Shown: piece after piece, positions 22,771 to 37,000 of the stretch | How the letters are laid out: every line of letters begins with the position of its first letter | Numbering within the stretch: position 1 is the first letter of the stretch | Assembly: GCA_013397115.1 (NCBI GenBank) | Contig: VWZW01004120.1 | Span: forward strand, 1 to 64,000 | DNA from: Edolisoma coerulescens | Taxonomy: Eukaryota; Chordata; Aves; Passeriformes; Campephagidae | Direction of reading: 5' to 3' | DNA length: 64,000 nt | Notes under the pieces: generated by a model | The model's database searches: none | What the model was told of the DNA's origin: nothing | The model's input: the letters and a program-made list of their open reading frames with translations, nothing else | Translations under genes and position numbers: made by a program

Positions 22771-25514
22771 AAAGCAATAACGAAGTTTTTCGCTGGACTG
22801 GTTGAGGAGGCCACAAGTAGTGTGTGAGGGAGGGACTGTGGGTGCGTTTTGAAGATGAGGGAGTGTAAAACCCACATCTGGTTTAAGAACCTGCTGTCAG
22901 TGACAGGACTTTTTTGTGGCCTTTGGGTCTCACTATTCCTGGGTCTGTCCTTACGGGGACTCAGCATTGTTTTCTGACCTGTGCCCTGACACGTGTCCTG
23001 TGGGGTAACACGGCCGCTTTGTGACTCGCTTTCTTGAGCTCCACTGAACTGCTTTAAATACTTCTGTTTAATATCAAGCCACCCCATTCCTGCAAGAATA
23101 AAAGTGATTTCTTCATGAATTGTGCTCTGCTGCCGAGAAATTCCAACCCATTGAAGTCTATCTGGGAAATTGCAATGGGCATGGCTGAGATCTGATGAAA
23201 TTGTGTTGTCATATACAAGAGAGCATGAAAGGTAATGATGTGCCCAAAGTAGGCAGAAACTTGTCATACCCCTAAAATGGCACATGCTCCCTAATCCTCA
23301 ACCCCATCCATTACCTACAAGTCCCATTCCTTGTGAAGGCCTCTGAGGAAATACTGCGTGGAGATGCTTCAGTTGATGTAAGTTCAGTTGATACATTTTA
23401 CATTTGTAATGCTAATTTGACTATATAATCATAATAGTATCTCAATGTCAAAATTCATCTATGAAGGTATTTTAGGAGTTCTTGAGAAGGTAATTACTGT
23501 ATCATGGGAAAAATCTGATACTTAAAATTATGTTAAATTCATATTGTATTCCCACTGGACATGTACTTAAAATAGATTGTGTGGGTTTGAGTTTAATGGA
23601 GGAATACGTTTATGTAGCAGTTGATCTAAAAAGACTGTCCTAAAGAGCTATGTGTGTGAAGGCATCTTCCAGTCCTTTTGTCTAAAGAGGATTTGGCAGG
23701 AATAATCAATGAGTGATCCCTTTTGGCCAGTTCACGGTGATCTGATCTGCTGGGACTGCTCTAATTTCCAAACTATCCTGGACTACATGCAGAGTTTCTG
23801 CAGCCTTCATTAGCTTAGGCTGAAACCTTGAAGGAGGATAAGATAAGTAAAGTTCCAAATTTTATTTATCTCATGTATATAGTTCCCAAACTATACCAAG
23901 AACTTCAGTCGAACCTGTTGCTCTTATGGAGGAATAAAGAGCACTTACAGCTCTGCAGTGATAGTGCTGCAGTGCTCAGGTCATGAGTCTGTATGCATCA
24001 GTCAAGTAAAAAGAAGATAGCTTTACCTCATTTGTTCTTTATCTTTACCTATTTTAGGTATCGTGTTTGTGTTTAGATGTTCTTGAAATTATTCTGCTTT
24101 GGCAATTCCTGCTGTTATTTTTTTGTTTGGCTTCCAGAGAGAATGGCTAAGCAACTTGGTTTATTAATGAAAATTCAGCAGAGAAGAGCATGCTTTTGGC
24201 TTCTAGCTCAGTCAAACTCAGTCAAACTTCAATGCTAGTAATTGAATTGCTCTACTTTCTCTGAAAGAAAACTTCAAGTTTTTGTTAGTTTTGTGGCACA
24301 TGGGGATTGTTAAAATAGATCAGATAAAAAGTAGCCCTAAAGCAAAACATGTCCAGAGGGCTTGTAATGTCCAGATAATTTTTTTTATTTCCTCAATTTT
24401 TCTTTTGTGTTCCTTCTTAGATGTATCTTTCTGAAAGAAGAAAATTATAAAATCCTGATATTCTGTTAAAACAAGATTTCCCAAACCTGCTGGATGTACT
24501 TGTAATTTCAAAAAGTATACTCACAAAAGAATTTCTATTCAGGTTGTCATAGTCACTGGATTTTACTTGATGGTGGTTTCACAAGTAGACACGCTTTCAG
24601 GATTTCTCGAAACTATTTTTTGAGATTTATGTTGCCTTTCCTCTAAGGAAATGTTTTGAGCCCAGACCAGTGGACCAACGAGTCCTATGTGGAGAGGGCA
24701 CTCAGTGTGGCTCTCTGTGCTGAACAGGGCTGTCCCTGGCTGGGAGAAATGAAAGGAGCTGGGGAATGGATAATCCTTGCAAAGGTCTGGAAGCAGGCTG
24801 CCTAGAGGATGCAGCTGAGGGGAGAGCTAGGTGTCAAGGAGTTGGCCTGCGACCGTGCATCTGGAACACTCTCAAGTGTGTGGTAATGCCTAGAAAGGCT
24901 GGGCTCTGCCTTTCATCATTAGCAACAGCCACAAGAGACAATATCTGCTAGAAAGATCCCTCACACAGGATAAAAGCAGAGCATGTTGTTTGTTGTTCTG
25001 AGTGCTAGTGAACTGCAAAAAAAAGTTAAATTCTAGAGTAGCAGGTTTTTGTTGAATATTTCTGTGTGGCTTTGCACTTATTAAAAATACCACTTTTGTC
25101 ATTCTAAGTCAGTAAACTGGGTGACCAGTGAGTTCAATGAGTTCAGGCCTTGACTCTGACTTTTCATAAAGTTTTCAATTTACAGTTGATTTAAATTTAT
25201 CTGGAAACTCCTGGATTAACTAAAGGGCTTTGCTGTGCTAGCAGAGCTGCTCATTTTAGAACTGTTTCTCCAGGCTTTTCAGGAAATGCAATACCATTTT
25301 TTTTTGGCCGTGTTGCCAGATCTGTTCAGTTTTGTTGTGCTCTTGATACTTTATTTAATAGGGGTTTTTTTTGCTTTATTTGCTTTATTTTCCAAAAACC
25401 CTTGTAGACATCAATATGAACAACAAAAGAGCAGTTGGCATAGCTCTGTGGCTGGGTAGTCTGTGCTTTAGCAGCAATGTTTCCTGGACTGCTTAAGAAA
25501 ATCAGTGTTATAAG
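22771..25514. other. Intergenic, no gene recognised
   Basis: AT-leaning DNA. The longest open frame (184 codons, minus strand, 22731-23285) partly overlaps the CpG island and shows no recognised domain. There is a short direct repeat of a 10-mer (CTCAGTCAAA, two copies) at 24207-24226. Confidence 0.5.
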
Positions 25515-25822
25515 AGCCAGTACAGAGCATCAGGACAGAACAAGAGGGGCCAACACTTTGTTCCCTTGCAACAGGACAGGAGGAAATGGCCTCCAGTTGC
25601 ACCAGGGGAGATTCAGATTGGATATCAGGAAAAATTTCTTCACTGAAATAATTATCAAGTATTGGAACAGGTTGCCCAGGGAAGTTATGGAATCACTGTC
25701 CCTGGAAGTGTTCAAAAAACATGTAGATGTACATGGACATGGTTTAGTGGTAAACCTGGCAGAATTAGGTTAATGGTTTGGCTTGATCTTAAAGGTTATT
25801 TCCAATCTTAATGATTCTCTGA
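25515..25822 (+). mobile_element. CR1 LINE, 3' end fragment
   Basis: This has the avian CR1 3' layout: a block beginning CAGGACAGAACAAGAGGGG, then the stretch with TTGCACCAGGGGAGATTCAG, GGAACAGGTTGCCCAGGGAA, ACATGGTTTAGTGG, and a terminal ATTCTCTG-type octamer. It encodes the degraded end of ORF2 (for example YWNRLPREVMESL) and is 5'-truncated, as usual for CR1. It is noticeably diverged, so not a recent insertion. Confidence 0.9.
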
Positions 25823-28800
25823 TCATCTAGAGTCTCACTGGAGTTCTCAATAAATAATTATCAGTGTTGATCTTCAATGGCCTTTTAACATGAATTACAT
25901 AATTTTGAGCTGGGTGAGTGGCCTAAGTCATGTTCAGTTCTCAGCTCATATAACCGCTATGTGTAATCATAGTGGATCTTAGGTTGACAAAGAAGTGAAA
26001 TTAAAATGAGTATGGGGACTTCACCCCCTCTAATCTTAGAGCTATGGGCATGGTATAAGGACTACTGGCCAAGCTTGGGTCAAATCCTGCTTGGTTGTAT
26101 TTCTACTGAATTGCGACTTTACTGAGGAGACTTCCTGTCTTAGAATTCATAGCTAGGATTTCATGGACCTGTGAAAATGTCTCATTGACTTCTGTAAACA
26201 GTGGTCTGCGCCTTGGATTATTAACTGCAGTCAGGAGGAGATTGGGGTGACCTGGATTATGTGGCAAAGATATTTTGGACTGTTTCAACCTGGTTACAGA
26301 TCTACCTCCCCACAGAATAAGAGTTAAAAACAGGAATCTGCAGTAAGAGGCAGATGCACATGCAAGGAACTTGCAGTGTAGCCTATAGGGTCTTTCTAAT
26401 CTGGCCTCATAACGCTTTTCAGAGGTGAGCAGTATTCAATAATAAAAAGCACTAATTTTGTTTGAAATGTGTACCTTTGGAGCTAAATTAAAGTTGTAGA
26501 AGATGAATGATGCTATAACTGTTTGATGTAAAAGAGATCCTGTAGTAGTGCTCTTCCTTGCAAAAAACATCTTGCTGTTAAATAAGTTCAGGATGGAACA
26601 AAAATAATATGGTGGTGTCTTTGAATTCTTTTAATAAGAAAAAAGCATACATGGATATTTAAAATAGACATGTTGGTTTTACATATATAAAAATACATTA
26701 AACTTCTTTTCCCTTTTAAAGCCTCAGAGATCTTCCTTTTGGGAGATACTGGCATTCCCTTCATATTGGGTGGATTTACCGCAAGGAAAGCTGGAGAAAA
26801 CTTAAAAGTGTCCGGTTTTATTTAAAACCTTGGTGGTCTTTAACGGCTGCCCCACAGTTCCAGCCTGGTACAAACTTAAACAGAGCTCTTTGTTGCTCTT
26901 GAATGTGACATAATCCTTTCATCTGGCGTGCTGAATGAAGTATGCACATGGCTTTTTTGCTACCCCTGCTGGGCTGCCTTGTTACACCTTCAGAGCAAAC
27001 CACCCCCAGTAAAAAAGCTTGGGCTCTGTCATCCACCCTAATGCCAATAAACAACAGATAACTATGGCATCTTTGGGCTTTAAAATGCTGCCCCTCATTA
27101 AACTTGTGTGTTGAGGAAGGAAACGGCTCCCCACATCATTGTTTCTTGCAGATACAGAGTACATTTTTTTGTTGTTTGCATGTTTGCTAATTTGAAGCTC
27201 TTTGAAGAATCCTACAGGGAGATCAAAGACAAAAGATTAGAACGTTTTTAATAAAGTGAAGAAGGATCAGGTTAGATCAAAGGGACAAGCTGACAGGAAA
27301 TAAGTAGGTGCCGTTGTTGGCTGACACTTGCATGCTGTAGGGTGATTTCTGTGTTAATGTGAGGTCAGAAGGAGGATTGCTTTACATCTTATTGTCTCCA
27401 GACTTTGCTGACTGGGTGTGTCTTTGTACTTCACTTTAATCTCAAAAATTAAAACCCATAAAGTCACAGTTTGGCTCAGCCACATGATTTTTCTAGTTAT
27501 TTAACTTTGATTTTGAAATAAAAATAAAATTTAGAATGCACCAGCAGGGTATGGAGGTAATTAATTGGCCTGCAAGGGGATTCAGCTACAGGAATATTCG
27601 TTATCAGAGGCACTGGGCCTCAATCACCCCCACTGTCATTCTGCTGACTTTAAGGGAATTAAGTCTTACCCCACTGTCTCAAGAGGAAACGTATTTTCTT
27701 TATATACACACCAAAGCCTTGCACGGTCACAGGTTGTACTGCTGTAGATAAACCAGTACAATGAAATTAATATATCCCCTTCAGTTTATTATGCAGTTTT
27801 ATACGTAAGAGTTGCTAATTGGGCAGAGTTTATTTCTCTGGGAGATTGAAGTTGCAGCACTAACTGGAATGGGCTCACTGGCCTCCTTCAGTGTGTAGGT
27901 TGTGGTGGATGCAGGGTTGGCTTTGGCAGCCTGGTAGCTGTGCGTCGGAAGTAAGGTGCCTCACAAAACACCCGTTTCTTCTAATAGTAAATCACCTTTC
28001 TGCCTGATGTAGCTAGAAAGCTAATTTGAGGACAGCCACAGGAAACCAAGAAGATTTCTTTACTATGTGATCCATGGGTGATTTTGTAGTTCCACAAAGC
28101 TTGGTCTCCCCATGTGTCTTCACAGGTGAAGAAAACAAACAAATGCTCAAGAAGTTTCTGTGTCTTTGTGATCATGAAACCTCCTCTGAAAGGATGTTTT
28201 CATGCAAAGGTGCAGGATTGGGCCCACAGAAACAATCTTGTTTTGTTCCACAAAGGCTGGTAGCACTGGTTTTCTGCTCCACTCAACTACATGTGCAGTT
28301 GTTCCTCCAGCACTGAGGGTTCTGCTGCCCTAATGCAGAAGGGCACACCAGAGGTTAGGTACCTTATTGGGCATGGTGCAAGCAATAACTGGCTTTTTTC
28401 AATCCAGTCATGTTAAATCAAATTAGCAGGTTTTGGTATGGCCTTAACAGAAAGAGCTGTGCTCAGCCCTTTGCTTAGTACTGTAATACAGATAATAATC
28501 ATACTTGATTAGAGAAATGTATTTTTATTGTATTTTGTTGTTTTTGTCTTGCAGTTGGTTATGTAAATGAGCAATCATTCTACAAAAACAAAGGAAAGTA
28601 TTACATAAAATAAAGTTACCCAAACTTTTTGGGGCAAAGTAAAACAAATAGGAAGAGATATATGTTTACGAACCAAAGGAACTTTGTGAGTCTCAAAGGG
28701 ATGTAAGAAAGAGCACTGGGTTTGACTAATGTGCCTCAGTTGGAAGAAGGGTTCCTTTGCCCTGCCTGTGCTGTGGCTGAGCAGAGCTGTTCCCTCCTGG

Positions 28801-29382
28801 GGCACTTGAAGCCAGCATTTCACATGCTGCACCGTTGTTTGCTGCTTCACACACTCCTCATTGAGGGGTCCTGATGGAAAGCCATAGATCAGATTGTGGG
28901 AAGGGCTGCTGTTCTGGATGCAGTCAGGAGCACTTCACAGTGCAGTCTGTGAAGATTCAGTTTTGGGACACATGAAGACCCCCCAGGGTCATGTTGGCAG
29001 TGCGTTAAGCCAACAGTAGAGAATGACGTGGGAAGGAGGATAACATGGTTTGCTTTTGAACATTGTCTCGTTTTTTGTAGTTGGTTGTGTTCCATGGAGC
29101 TTACTGGGTTGCCAGGCTCTTAGTTTTTGTGATTGGTAGAATGTAATTAAAATTGCTTTTAAGTCAGAAATGTGCAGCATTCAGACAGTGTGGATGCTGA
29201 AGGCTTGGTCGCAGGGAGATTTTCTATCTTTCTGCCAGAGTCTGTGTGAGAGTCCTTGCTTTCACACAGACACTGGCTGAAAACAGTTAGAAGTTTTTGT
29301 AAACTAATCTCTTTATCTTGCAGGTGCAAGATTGTTATGCAGTTTTGTTGTGATATTGACCAGAGAAATATTTTGAAATGAG
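25823..29382. other. Intergenic, no gene recognised
   Basis: AT-leaning sequence with only short chance ORFs on both strands. I see no clear repeat family, RNA gene or exon with splice sites and a recognisable peptide. Confidence 0.45.
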
Positions 29383-29547
29383 TGTTGTAAGATTTAACCA
29401 ATCATTATGGGAGGTGGATAGTCAAGGACCAATGGCCTTGTGCCATTCAAGCGAACTAAGATATATAAACGAGCCTGTAAATTAATAAATAATTCCTTTT
29501 CTTCCTGGACCAAGCTCGTGTCATTTCTTGCCGTCCCTGGTACAACA
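29383..29547 (+). mobile_element. Probable solo LTR of an endogenous retrovirus
   Basis: A 165-bp unit starting TGTTGTA and ending TACAACA, a perfect 7-bp inverted pair of the TG...CA type expected at LTR ends. Inside, in LTR order, are two CCAAT boxes (AACCAATCA and GACCAATGG), a TATA box (ATATATAAA, 29461) and AATAAA at 29484. No retroviral coding sequence flanks it. I do not see a clear target-site duplication. The family is not assigned. Confidence 0.6.
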
Positions 29548-30799
29548 GCGACAAGACAGAAAAAAGATGGAAGGCTCCTCAGATGATAGCCCAGGTGCTT
29601 CTGTGAGCCCCTTGTAACAGCCATGTCCATCTACCTCTGTACCCACTCAGTCCCTGGTGAGTCCCTTGCTAGACTTGGCTGTGGTGGAAAATATGCCCTG
29701 ATGTGCTTCTTTAACCTTTTGGATTTAGAAGTGGCAGGTCATTCTTTTTGAGATTTCTGTTCAGTTAAAACACTGGATTTTTGCCTAATTTTAGGCACTG
29801 CATGGAGCTCTTCTTCTGCAATAAAATAGTCATAGGAATAGTCATAGGAAAAAGACTGATTGCAAAAAGGAGTAGTGCTTGTGTAGCAGAAAGCTAGGGA
29901 TCTTTGGGATCTCAGTAGTGGACAGAAATGTCTAAATCCCACTGAAGTTGAGAGGGATACTAATGAGTCCATCTGGACATAGGCTTCTGGATTATAGAAG
30001 TGCAGGGAAAATAGGCCATGTCCAAATCAGAATAATCTGGAGTTGTAAATTGATTCAGTTAAATTTGTGTAATCTTTTAATATATACAACACCATAAACC
30101 TACAGGCATTGCAGGAGACTGATAGGATTGGAACGTAGCAGAAATTCAAGGTACTCAAAGCAGTCTAACAGTATGAAAGGAAATGGAAGAAAAAGAGAGT
30201 CTCTCTAATGAACTTTGCAGAATGAAGATTAACAATTCAGGGAGAGGTGCAAAGTGGGGAATGAGGATGTTGACAAAGTGTTATGGTAACAGAAAATTCA
30301 GTGATGAAATGCAGAATTCCCCGAGGGAATCATAAATCAGCTTTAGTCTACAAGGTATGTTGGTTCCTAGATCAGCAGGAGTCTGGTACCTAAATAGCTT
30401 TGCAGTCCAGTCCCAGATGCTTTACTTTGGACTTTTTTCTTCGCTTTAGGTTTCATGTGGTTTTAAATTTAACAAGGCACTCGTTCCTTTTGAACCAAAG
30501 CATGTTAATAGTGTCCTTAATATATTTATAAAGCAAAGAGTCTTGAAGGGTAGCTTGGTATATTTCAGAGTTCAGAAATACTAAGTGTTTTAATAAAGCA
30601 GAAAGCATTAAGAAAACGTTGAAAAATGACAGGGAGTGTCAAGCTGAGACTGAATAACTTTGGAAGATTTGATTTATCCCATGCTTGAATTTTTAATGTG
30701 TCTTTTTGTGGTTCCTTGGATGTGTGGCTGCAGTGGCAGGGTACTCAGAACAAGTGTGATCCAAACACAGAGCAGTTTGCTCGTTGATGAATACATCAG
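29548..30799. other. Intergenic, no gene recognised
   Basis: AT-leaning sequence with no supported gene. It contains a perfect two-copy repeat of ATAGTCATAGGA at 29826-29849. Confidence 0.45.
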
Positions 30800-31000
30800 C
30801 CAAGGGCGGTGTGAGGCTATCCCGTGTGGATGCAGATGGGAGGGCTGGAGCGGAGCCCAGGACAGCAGCCCAGGTCCGCTCGGCGGTAATGCTGGGAGCA
30901 GGACGGGCTCCCGCCTGCTCCGGGGGCCTGCCGCGCTCCCTGCTGCTGCAGGGGAATTTCGAATAGTAATTCATGAGCCCTCGGATCCGGGAATCTACTG
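30800..31000. other. Small GC-rich, CpG-containing patch
   Basis: A local GC rise with several CpGs inside AT-leaning DNA. Open frames on both strands (+ 30660-31028, - 30693-31064) follow from the composition, and neither peptide is recognisable. Too short and weak to call a promoter island. Confidence 0.3.
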
Positions 31001-34000
31001 CCTTTTCAAGGCAAGCAGGACTTGGTAAACATGGAGCTGGTGTCAGTGCACCAAAGCCCTGCACAGATGTGCCTTATGCAGTGGTACACGTCTGTAATTT
31101 CTCTATGTAAGTTTTGGGGTGGTTTCTAAAGTTGTTGACTGTTAACTCTACAATAGCTATGTTCAGCACCTGCTATCTCTAGCTGTTTTAAAAATCTTCC
31201 TCACAGTAAATTATAGTCTTTGGTCCAAATAATACACAGAACTGAAGGAATAGCTGGATGACAAAGTGCTGTCACTGGTGTCAGTGTGAAGGAAAATTTA
31301 CTTGAAGTGATTTGTGGGGGAAAAAAACCGCTGGGAGGCATTCAAAATTAACTCAGTACAGCAATCTGTATGCTGAAGCCTTTGTTTAATAGTAGATCCT
31401 GGTGTCCTGGACTTCCACAATGTCAGGTTAGAAATTAACCCAAACTGAAAAGGGAATTTGGGGAAGGAAGAGTGGGATTATTGGATGTAGAATTTGGAGA
31501 AAATTATTTAAGAAAAATTTCCATGGGTCCCCTGACTGTAGAAATCAGTTACATTTCTATTCTTTTTCATGAAGATAGAGTTACCAGAAGCAAAATATTT
31601 CGTAGATCAAACATTGGGTCTTTCAAGATTAACTGCATAGCACTACTCCTTCCTGCAAAGTCTAGGGATGCCCACTGGAAAACTCCTGCTTCAGTCTTGA
31701 AGCAGCACAGAGCAGTTTCATCTTACTTTTCACTGGTGAGCCTATGAAACAAGCCCATGTGTAGTAGGACCATAGACAGAGATGGGCTCTGCTACAGTTC
31801 TACTGTGAAGGTCTGTCCCTGGAGGGGCTGCAACCCCAACTTACGTTGGAGTAAAAAGTAAAAATCCTGGGATTTTTTTTTTACAGAATTTCAGAAAATT
31901 CTGAAAAATGTGTTTGGGAATATCACCCTGAAAAAATTCTAATTTTGAACTCTGTATAAATATTTAAAAATGCAAAAGAAAATGCCGCTTTGAACTGACA
32001 AATATTAAAGTTCAGTGTTGTGTTCTGGGTCCTCTGGTCCAGGATTTGCTCAGGCAGTTCTCTATGTTAATGTGTAGCATTCCCTTGAGAGGGACAGAGG
32101 ATGAGGAAGACATCGGCCACATTCACGGGGGAAGTGGGGAGGCACCCCGCAATGTCGGGAAAGTGTGGGTGGCACTGGACAGCCCTGCCTTGCAGTAGAG
32201 TCCTGGTGTTTATTTGAACGTGGGGAGTGTGCAGGGCTGCTGGAGAAGGGAGTGCGGCTTGCCAGGCCCTGTCTGCAGGCTCGGCAGGGCCGTGTGTCTG
32301 CCGTGGGACAGGCAGCAGAGGGGCTGAGTCCCGTGGGCAGCCATGGGATGGTCCTGCCTTGCAGCGGCCAAACAGCCTCTGGTCACATCCACACGGAGGT
32401 TATGAGGAGTCTGTAAGGCTGACACAGATCCAGGCAATGAGCAAAATCGCAAGCCAGAGGTGGGGAGAACCACTATGCCATTGCATTTTGGGGGAATTGG
32501 CTGTAATTTATTTCCCCCCCCACAGTCTGAGCTTAGTCTGGAGTCAAGCTGTGCGATTGCTGCTTTCATCATCTTGCCTCTTCTCTCTCAATCAGGTGTT
32601 TATCTCCCTTCAAGTGTCGATATAGTTCGAAGTACACTTAAGCCCCAGCATTAACTCTAGACTCAAAACAGACCAGTAATGTCACTATTATAAATGAAGG
32701 CTTACAAGAACAATAGATGTCACTGTTTTGATACTGGCAATAGAGATTACTCATATCCTTTTTGAAGCAAATTTTGTATTTCTTCAGTACACTTTGTTTT
32801 TCCCAATTAGATTTCTTGTCAGGCTGTGCTGTGTAACTTAATCTAATTTTGCTAAGCCCATCGTTGTAGAAAGAAAACAGCATTAACAACACTAAAACTT
32901 GGTTTTCGTGTTCTTGATCCTGCAATCTCACCTACAGAGATGGCACTTTTGGTTGGTATAGAGCCCACTAGTTTAAATGCATTTCTTTGTGGGCATAATG
33001 GCTTGATTGGGCAAATCAGTGCCCTGTTCAAGAACTGTACTTGCTAGGATTCACTTGGAGTAGGAAATACATCTGTTAGAGCCTGTCAGGTCTACAACAT
33101 ACCTTGCCCTGCCCAACTGTATTTTGACTCTAAGCAAAATATAGTTCATCCTTCTATGGGAGATTTTTTTCCTTTAAAAAAAAATCCTGTTATATACAAT
33201 TTTTTTAAACTTAACTGTACTTACTTAAGTTTTTTACTACCTGTATTTGATGTAATTGTCATTTTCTGTTTTAAACTTATCTCTAAGACCTTATGTTTAT
33301 GTGACTGGAAAAAACCCCAATTTTCTTAGCAAGTCAGAATTATATTTTGGCACTGTTGAGCTTCTCCCTCAAAAGTAAAATATTAACATTAGGGGGAAAG
33401 AGGCATATCACCCAATATGTTAATTGTGGAGACAGACAATCATTAACTTTATTAAAGATCTTGAGGCTGATCCAAGATTATAGAAAACAAATTATTTTTT
33501 TTTGCTTATATTTTGTTATTTAAAAATGTGTAAATGCCTTGTGGATGGAATTTGAAAAATAGGTACAACAATCTCAATTTTGTAAAGAGTATGTATGCTC
33601 TTTGTGTATAACTCTGATGAAACGTAGGATTTAAGTCTAGGATAAACTTGCTGAAATATTTGAACAGTTCTCTCTAGAAAATGTTAATTGAAACCTTAAT
33701 ATTGTCAACTTAGATTGGAGTTTTTATAGTTAAAAAAAAAAAAAATCAGTGAGACAATTCTTACCTAAACCTGTGATTTTAAGACTTTGGATCTGTTATC
33801 TGTTGCTGGTATCAGAAAAAAACATAGAAGAATATTCAAAACACAGTAAAGCCCCAAAGTTATAGTGCAGGTATTTGCTTGGGGAGAGTAGCAGTATTGA
33901 AGCAAGTAGTGCATATCCTACAAATAAGCAGGGCATTTCTCTTCTTTTTACTCCTGATATTGGCATTAAATGATCTGGGATCAACAAGACTGCCACAAAT

Positions 34001-37000
34001 CCCTCTGAGGAGATGTGCAGGGCACAAAGCTGAATTTGGCCTCTGCCATTTGGGAAACTCTCCCTGCCCTGGCCTCTGCCAGCCCTGATGATGCAGGGGG
34101 CACACTGGGGACGTGGTCATGTCTCTGAGGTGCCACTGACTTGCTGCCATGCAGCTGCTGTCCCAGGCTGGCCATGGTCCTGTGTAGGAGCCACCTTCTG
34201 TCACACAGTGAGAATGGAGAAGCATAAATTCGGAGGAATGTTGGGGTTTTAGGAGGCATTTCCTCAGCACACTCCAGTTTTTGCTTCTCCTAAGTTTTGG
34301 CTGTTGTTGATTAGAGAGTCTGTGGTCACTGAGGGCCAAAAACTCGAAAACCAGCAGCAACCTGTGGCAGGTCTCACCTGGAGGAAAAGAGCAGTTTCAA
34401 AGGATGGTGTCTCACCCTGAGTAGCTGCTTACGAGCTCCACTCTGGCCTTTTTTGAGGCATGAGAGGGAACTTGTTTAAGCCTCTTGTTTAAGAGTACAG
34501 GTGTTAATATCTCTGGCTTCCAAGGGAAAACCAGTACTTTTTACTGGGGAGTCCTGTGTCTTATTTGTGCATTTTGAAAGGATATAATAATACCAACACT
34601 TATACTTTTTACATCGAAAGGTAGAGCAGTCTCTGTGAGTACTGTGGAACAAAGGATTTGTTACTTTTTTTCACCCCTAATTAATTGATAGTTAAATCAC
34701 ATATTCTCTTGTACTCCATATTTCCTGTCCTTTTGTAAAATGTTGTCTTTGTAGGTACATGTAATGTTTGTTCAGTGTGCAGAAGGCGGATGAGAGAGGA
34801 GAGAACTGGCCATGAGACACTGAATGTTTCAGACAGTTGCTCTGTACAGTTGCATTACTACGAAAGGAGAGATCATCTTGGCATGTGCTGGTTTGCTTTT
34901 AAAGAGTAGTAGATGTTTCTTAAAAGGCAATGGGCATGTGATGTTCAATTGGAACTGGACTAAAGCAAATACAGGCTTTCTCCTTTGACAAGCTTACAGT
35001 TCATTAGGGTTAATTACCCAGTACTGAGCTCCATGTATGATTAGATGGTTATGGGATCCAACCTAATTAATTTAAAGCTGGCTTAGGTATCTCTGCACAA
35101 CATGGCTGTTATTTCTGTGCTGCTGTGCAGACTTAGTCTAAAGTCTTCTTTTGAAATCCATTAAAGTCAAAGCAGCTCTTTCTGTTGGTTGAATAAGCTT
35201 TGCATCAGGCTGAAAACATGTCAAGAGTACCGTACAGAAAACAGAGAGCCTGGCAACATGGTCCAGGCCTGGCATGTTTATGGGGATGCGGTGCCATGGG
35301 GAGGGGGCTGGGAATGTAGGCACAGGGTGGCACAGCATGGGCACAGCAGGCTTAGGGGCCAGGCCAGGGGGATGGTGAAGGGGCCTTGTGTGTAACGGAA
35401 AAGCACAGCAAGGAGAGGGGGAGAAGTCAGAGCACCAGAGAGATGAGGGAAGACTTCTGAGGAGTTTTGCCAGCAACAAGAGAGGCTTGGATTTTGTATG
35501 GAGAAAGCCAGAGCAGCAGCCAGTGGAAAAGGGCTCAGCCAGCGCCTCTGGGAGAGGTGGATGAGCAAAGGCAAGGCTGGCAGCTGCCATAAATGGCACG
35601 GACAGAGCAGCCAAGGGAGGGAGCAGCTTGGGGGAGTAGGCAGCACAACCAATCTAGTGGTAAATATTCAAATCCTCCTTTTCCCACTGCATGAAATGAT
35701 TTGCTGCAGCCAACGCTCTTTAAAGAAATCCATCCTGACAGCAGTGGGGGAGCAGCAGGTGAGCCCCAGGGGCTGGAACAGACAGTTGCTCCTCAGACTG
35801 GTGGAGACATGACCACGCTAAGGAGTGATATGCTTCTAAAAAAAAAAACCTGAAAAAGCATAGCAAGCATATTTTAGGGCAGGATGGAATGTTTGCTCAA
35901 TTAACTAGTCAAAACAGGATTTCTTTGTGTTCCTCGCAGCACTGCAAAGGGAACTCCCTTTATGAGAATTAAGTTCTTTGCCTGTATCGTTATTATCCAA
36001 CATATACCGTCTTCAGGAGTTTCACTAGGGTTAGCTGATCACACTCTCTGCTGTGGATTAAAGAAACTGTTTTGTCCTGACCTGACTAGATACAGAAGCA
36101 ATAGGGTCAAAATTAGACAGCTTGCTCAAAACCTGAAGGATTTGCAATCACAGTTAACATCACAATACTGTTCTGCTCATGTAGGCAGGACCATAAAATC
36201 AGCAGAAATAATGTTTTCATCAAGCCTTGCCTACTGCCACCATGTGTTTGGGGTTTTTTTAAATTCTAGAATGGTCTTGAGAACGTCCACTTCGCACTCA
36301 TCTACAAACTGCAGGTTGCAGAACACACCCTATAACAAAATTCAAACTGTTAATCTCGTATAAAAGATCAAAAGCTCTGAACTGCCATGTCCCACTGAAA
36401 GACATCTGGAGTGAGAGCTTCATTCTGGTCTTAGAGCCTTACATTAACATGAAACTTGTTAAGTGACATTCCCAGATTAACTGGAAAGCAAAGTATGCAC
36501 TACAGTACACAAGAAGACAAAACAATTAGTGTCCTGTCCCTTAACAATATGATCAGATTTAAAAGTTTTGCCTAACCCTGTTGCATCAAAGGTAAAGGTA
36601 CCATAAAGAGCACGAATATCCCGACTGTGTAAAATGTTTGCTGCTTCAGGGAAAAGGCATCAATTTTCCCTCTTCCACCACAAGTCCTAAAAAGTTGTAT
36701 GTAAAAGGGAGAAATACATGCAATTTCCTAGCTTATTTTGGACAACAGGGGTACAGCAAAGATATGGTGCAACAAACACAATCTCCTTAACATTAAAAGA
36801 CCACATTTAAATCAGACAAGACTAAACTAAGCAGATCAGCCTCCCTCAGCCTCACACCTGGTCTCTTGTGTTGGGACATGACATTGCCTCATAACTCTGA
36901 ACCTTCTATCCTTTTTCATATTTCTTGCTTTAATTAAGGTTATCAGAACTATGGTGGTTTTTTCCAAGGTTTATACCAACAGAATATGCTGCAGGAATAT

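Noticed and set aside
22589..22771. Plus-strand ATG frame in the CpG island as a PDCD2L first exon
   Set aside because: Apart from starting Met-Ala-Ala, the peptide does not match PDCD2L, and no downstream Cys-rich PDCD2L exon is seen.
22283..22816. 177-codon minus-strand frame over the downstream CpG island
   Set aside because: The frame stays open because of GC content; the peptide is Arg/Gly/Pro-rich without known motifs.
22731..23285. 184-codon minus-strand frame, the longest in the window
   Set aside because: No recognisable domain or splice context, and the composition is typical of noncoding DNA; partly runs into the CpG island.
35138..35614. 158-codon minus-strand frame
   Set aside because: Low-complexity Pro/Leu/Ser-rich peptide with another long frame overlapping it; no domain.
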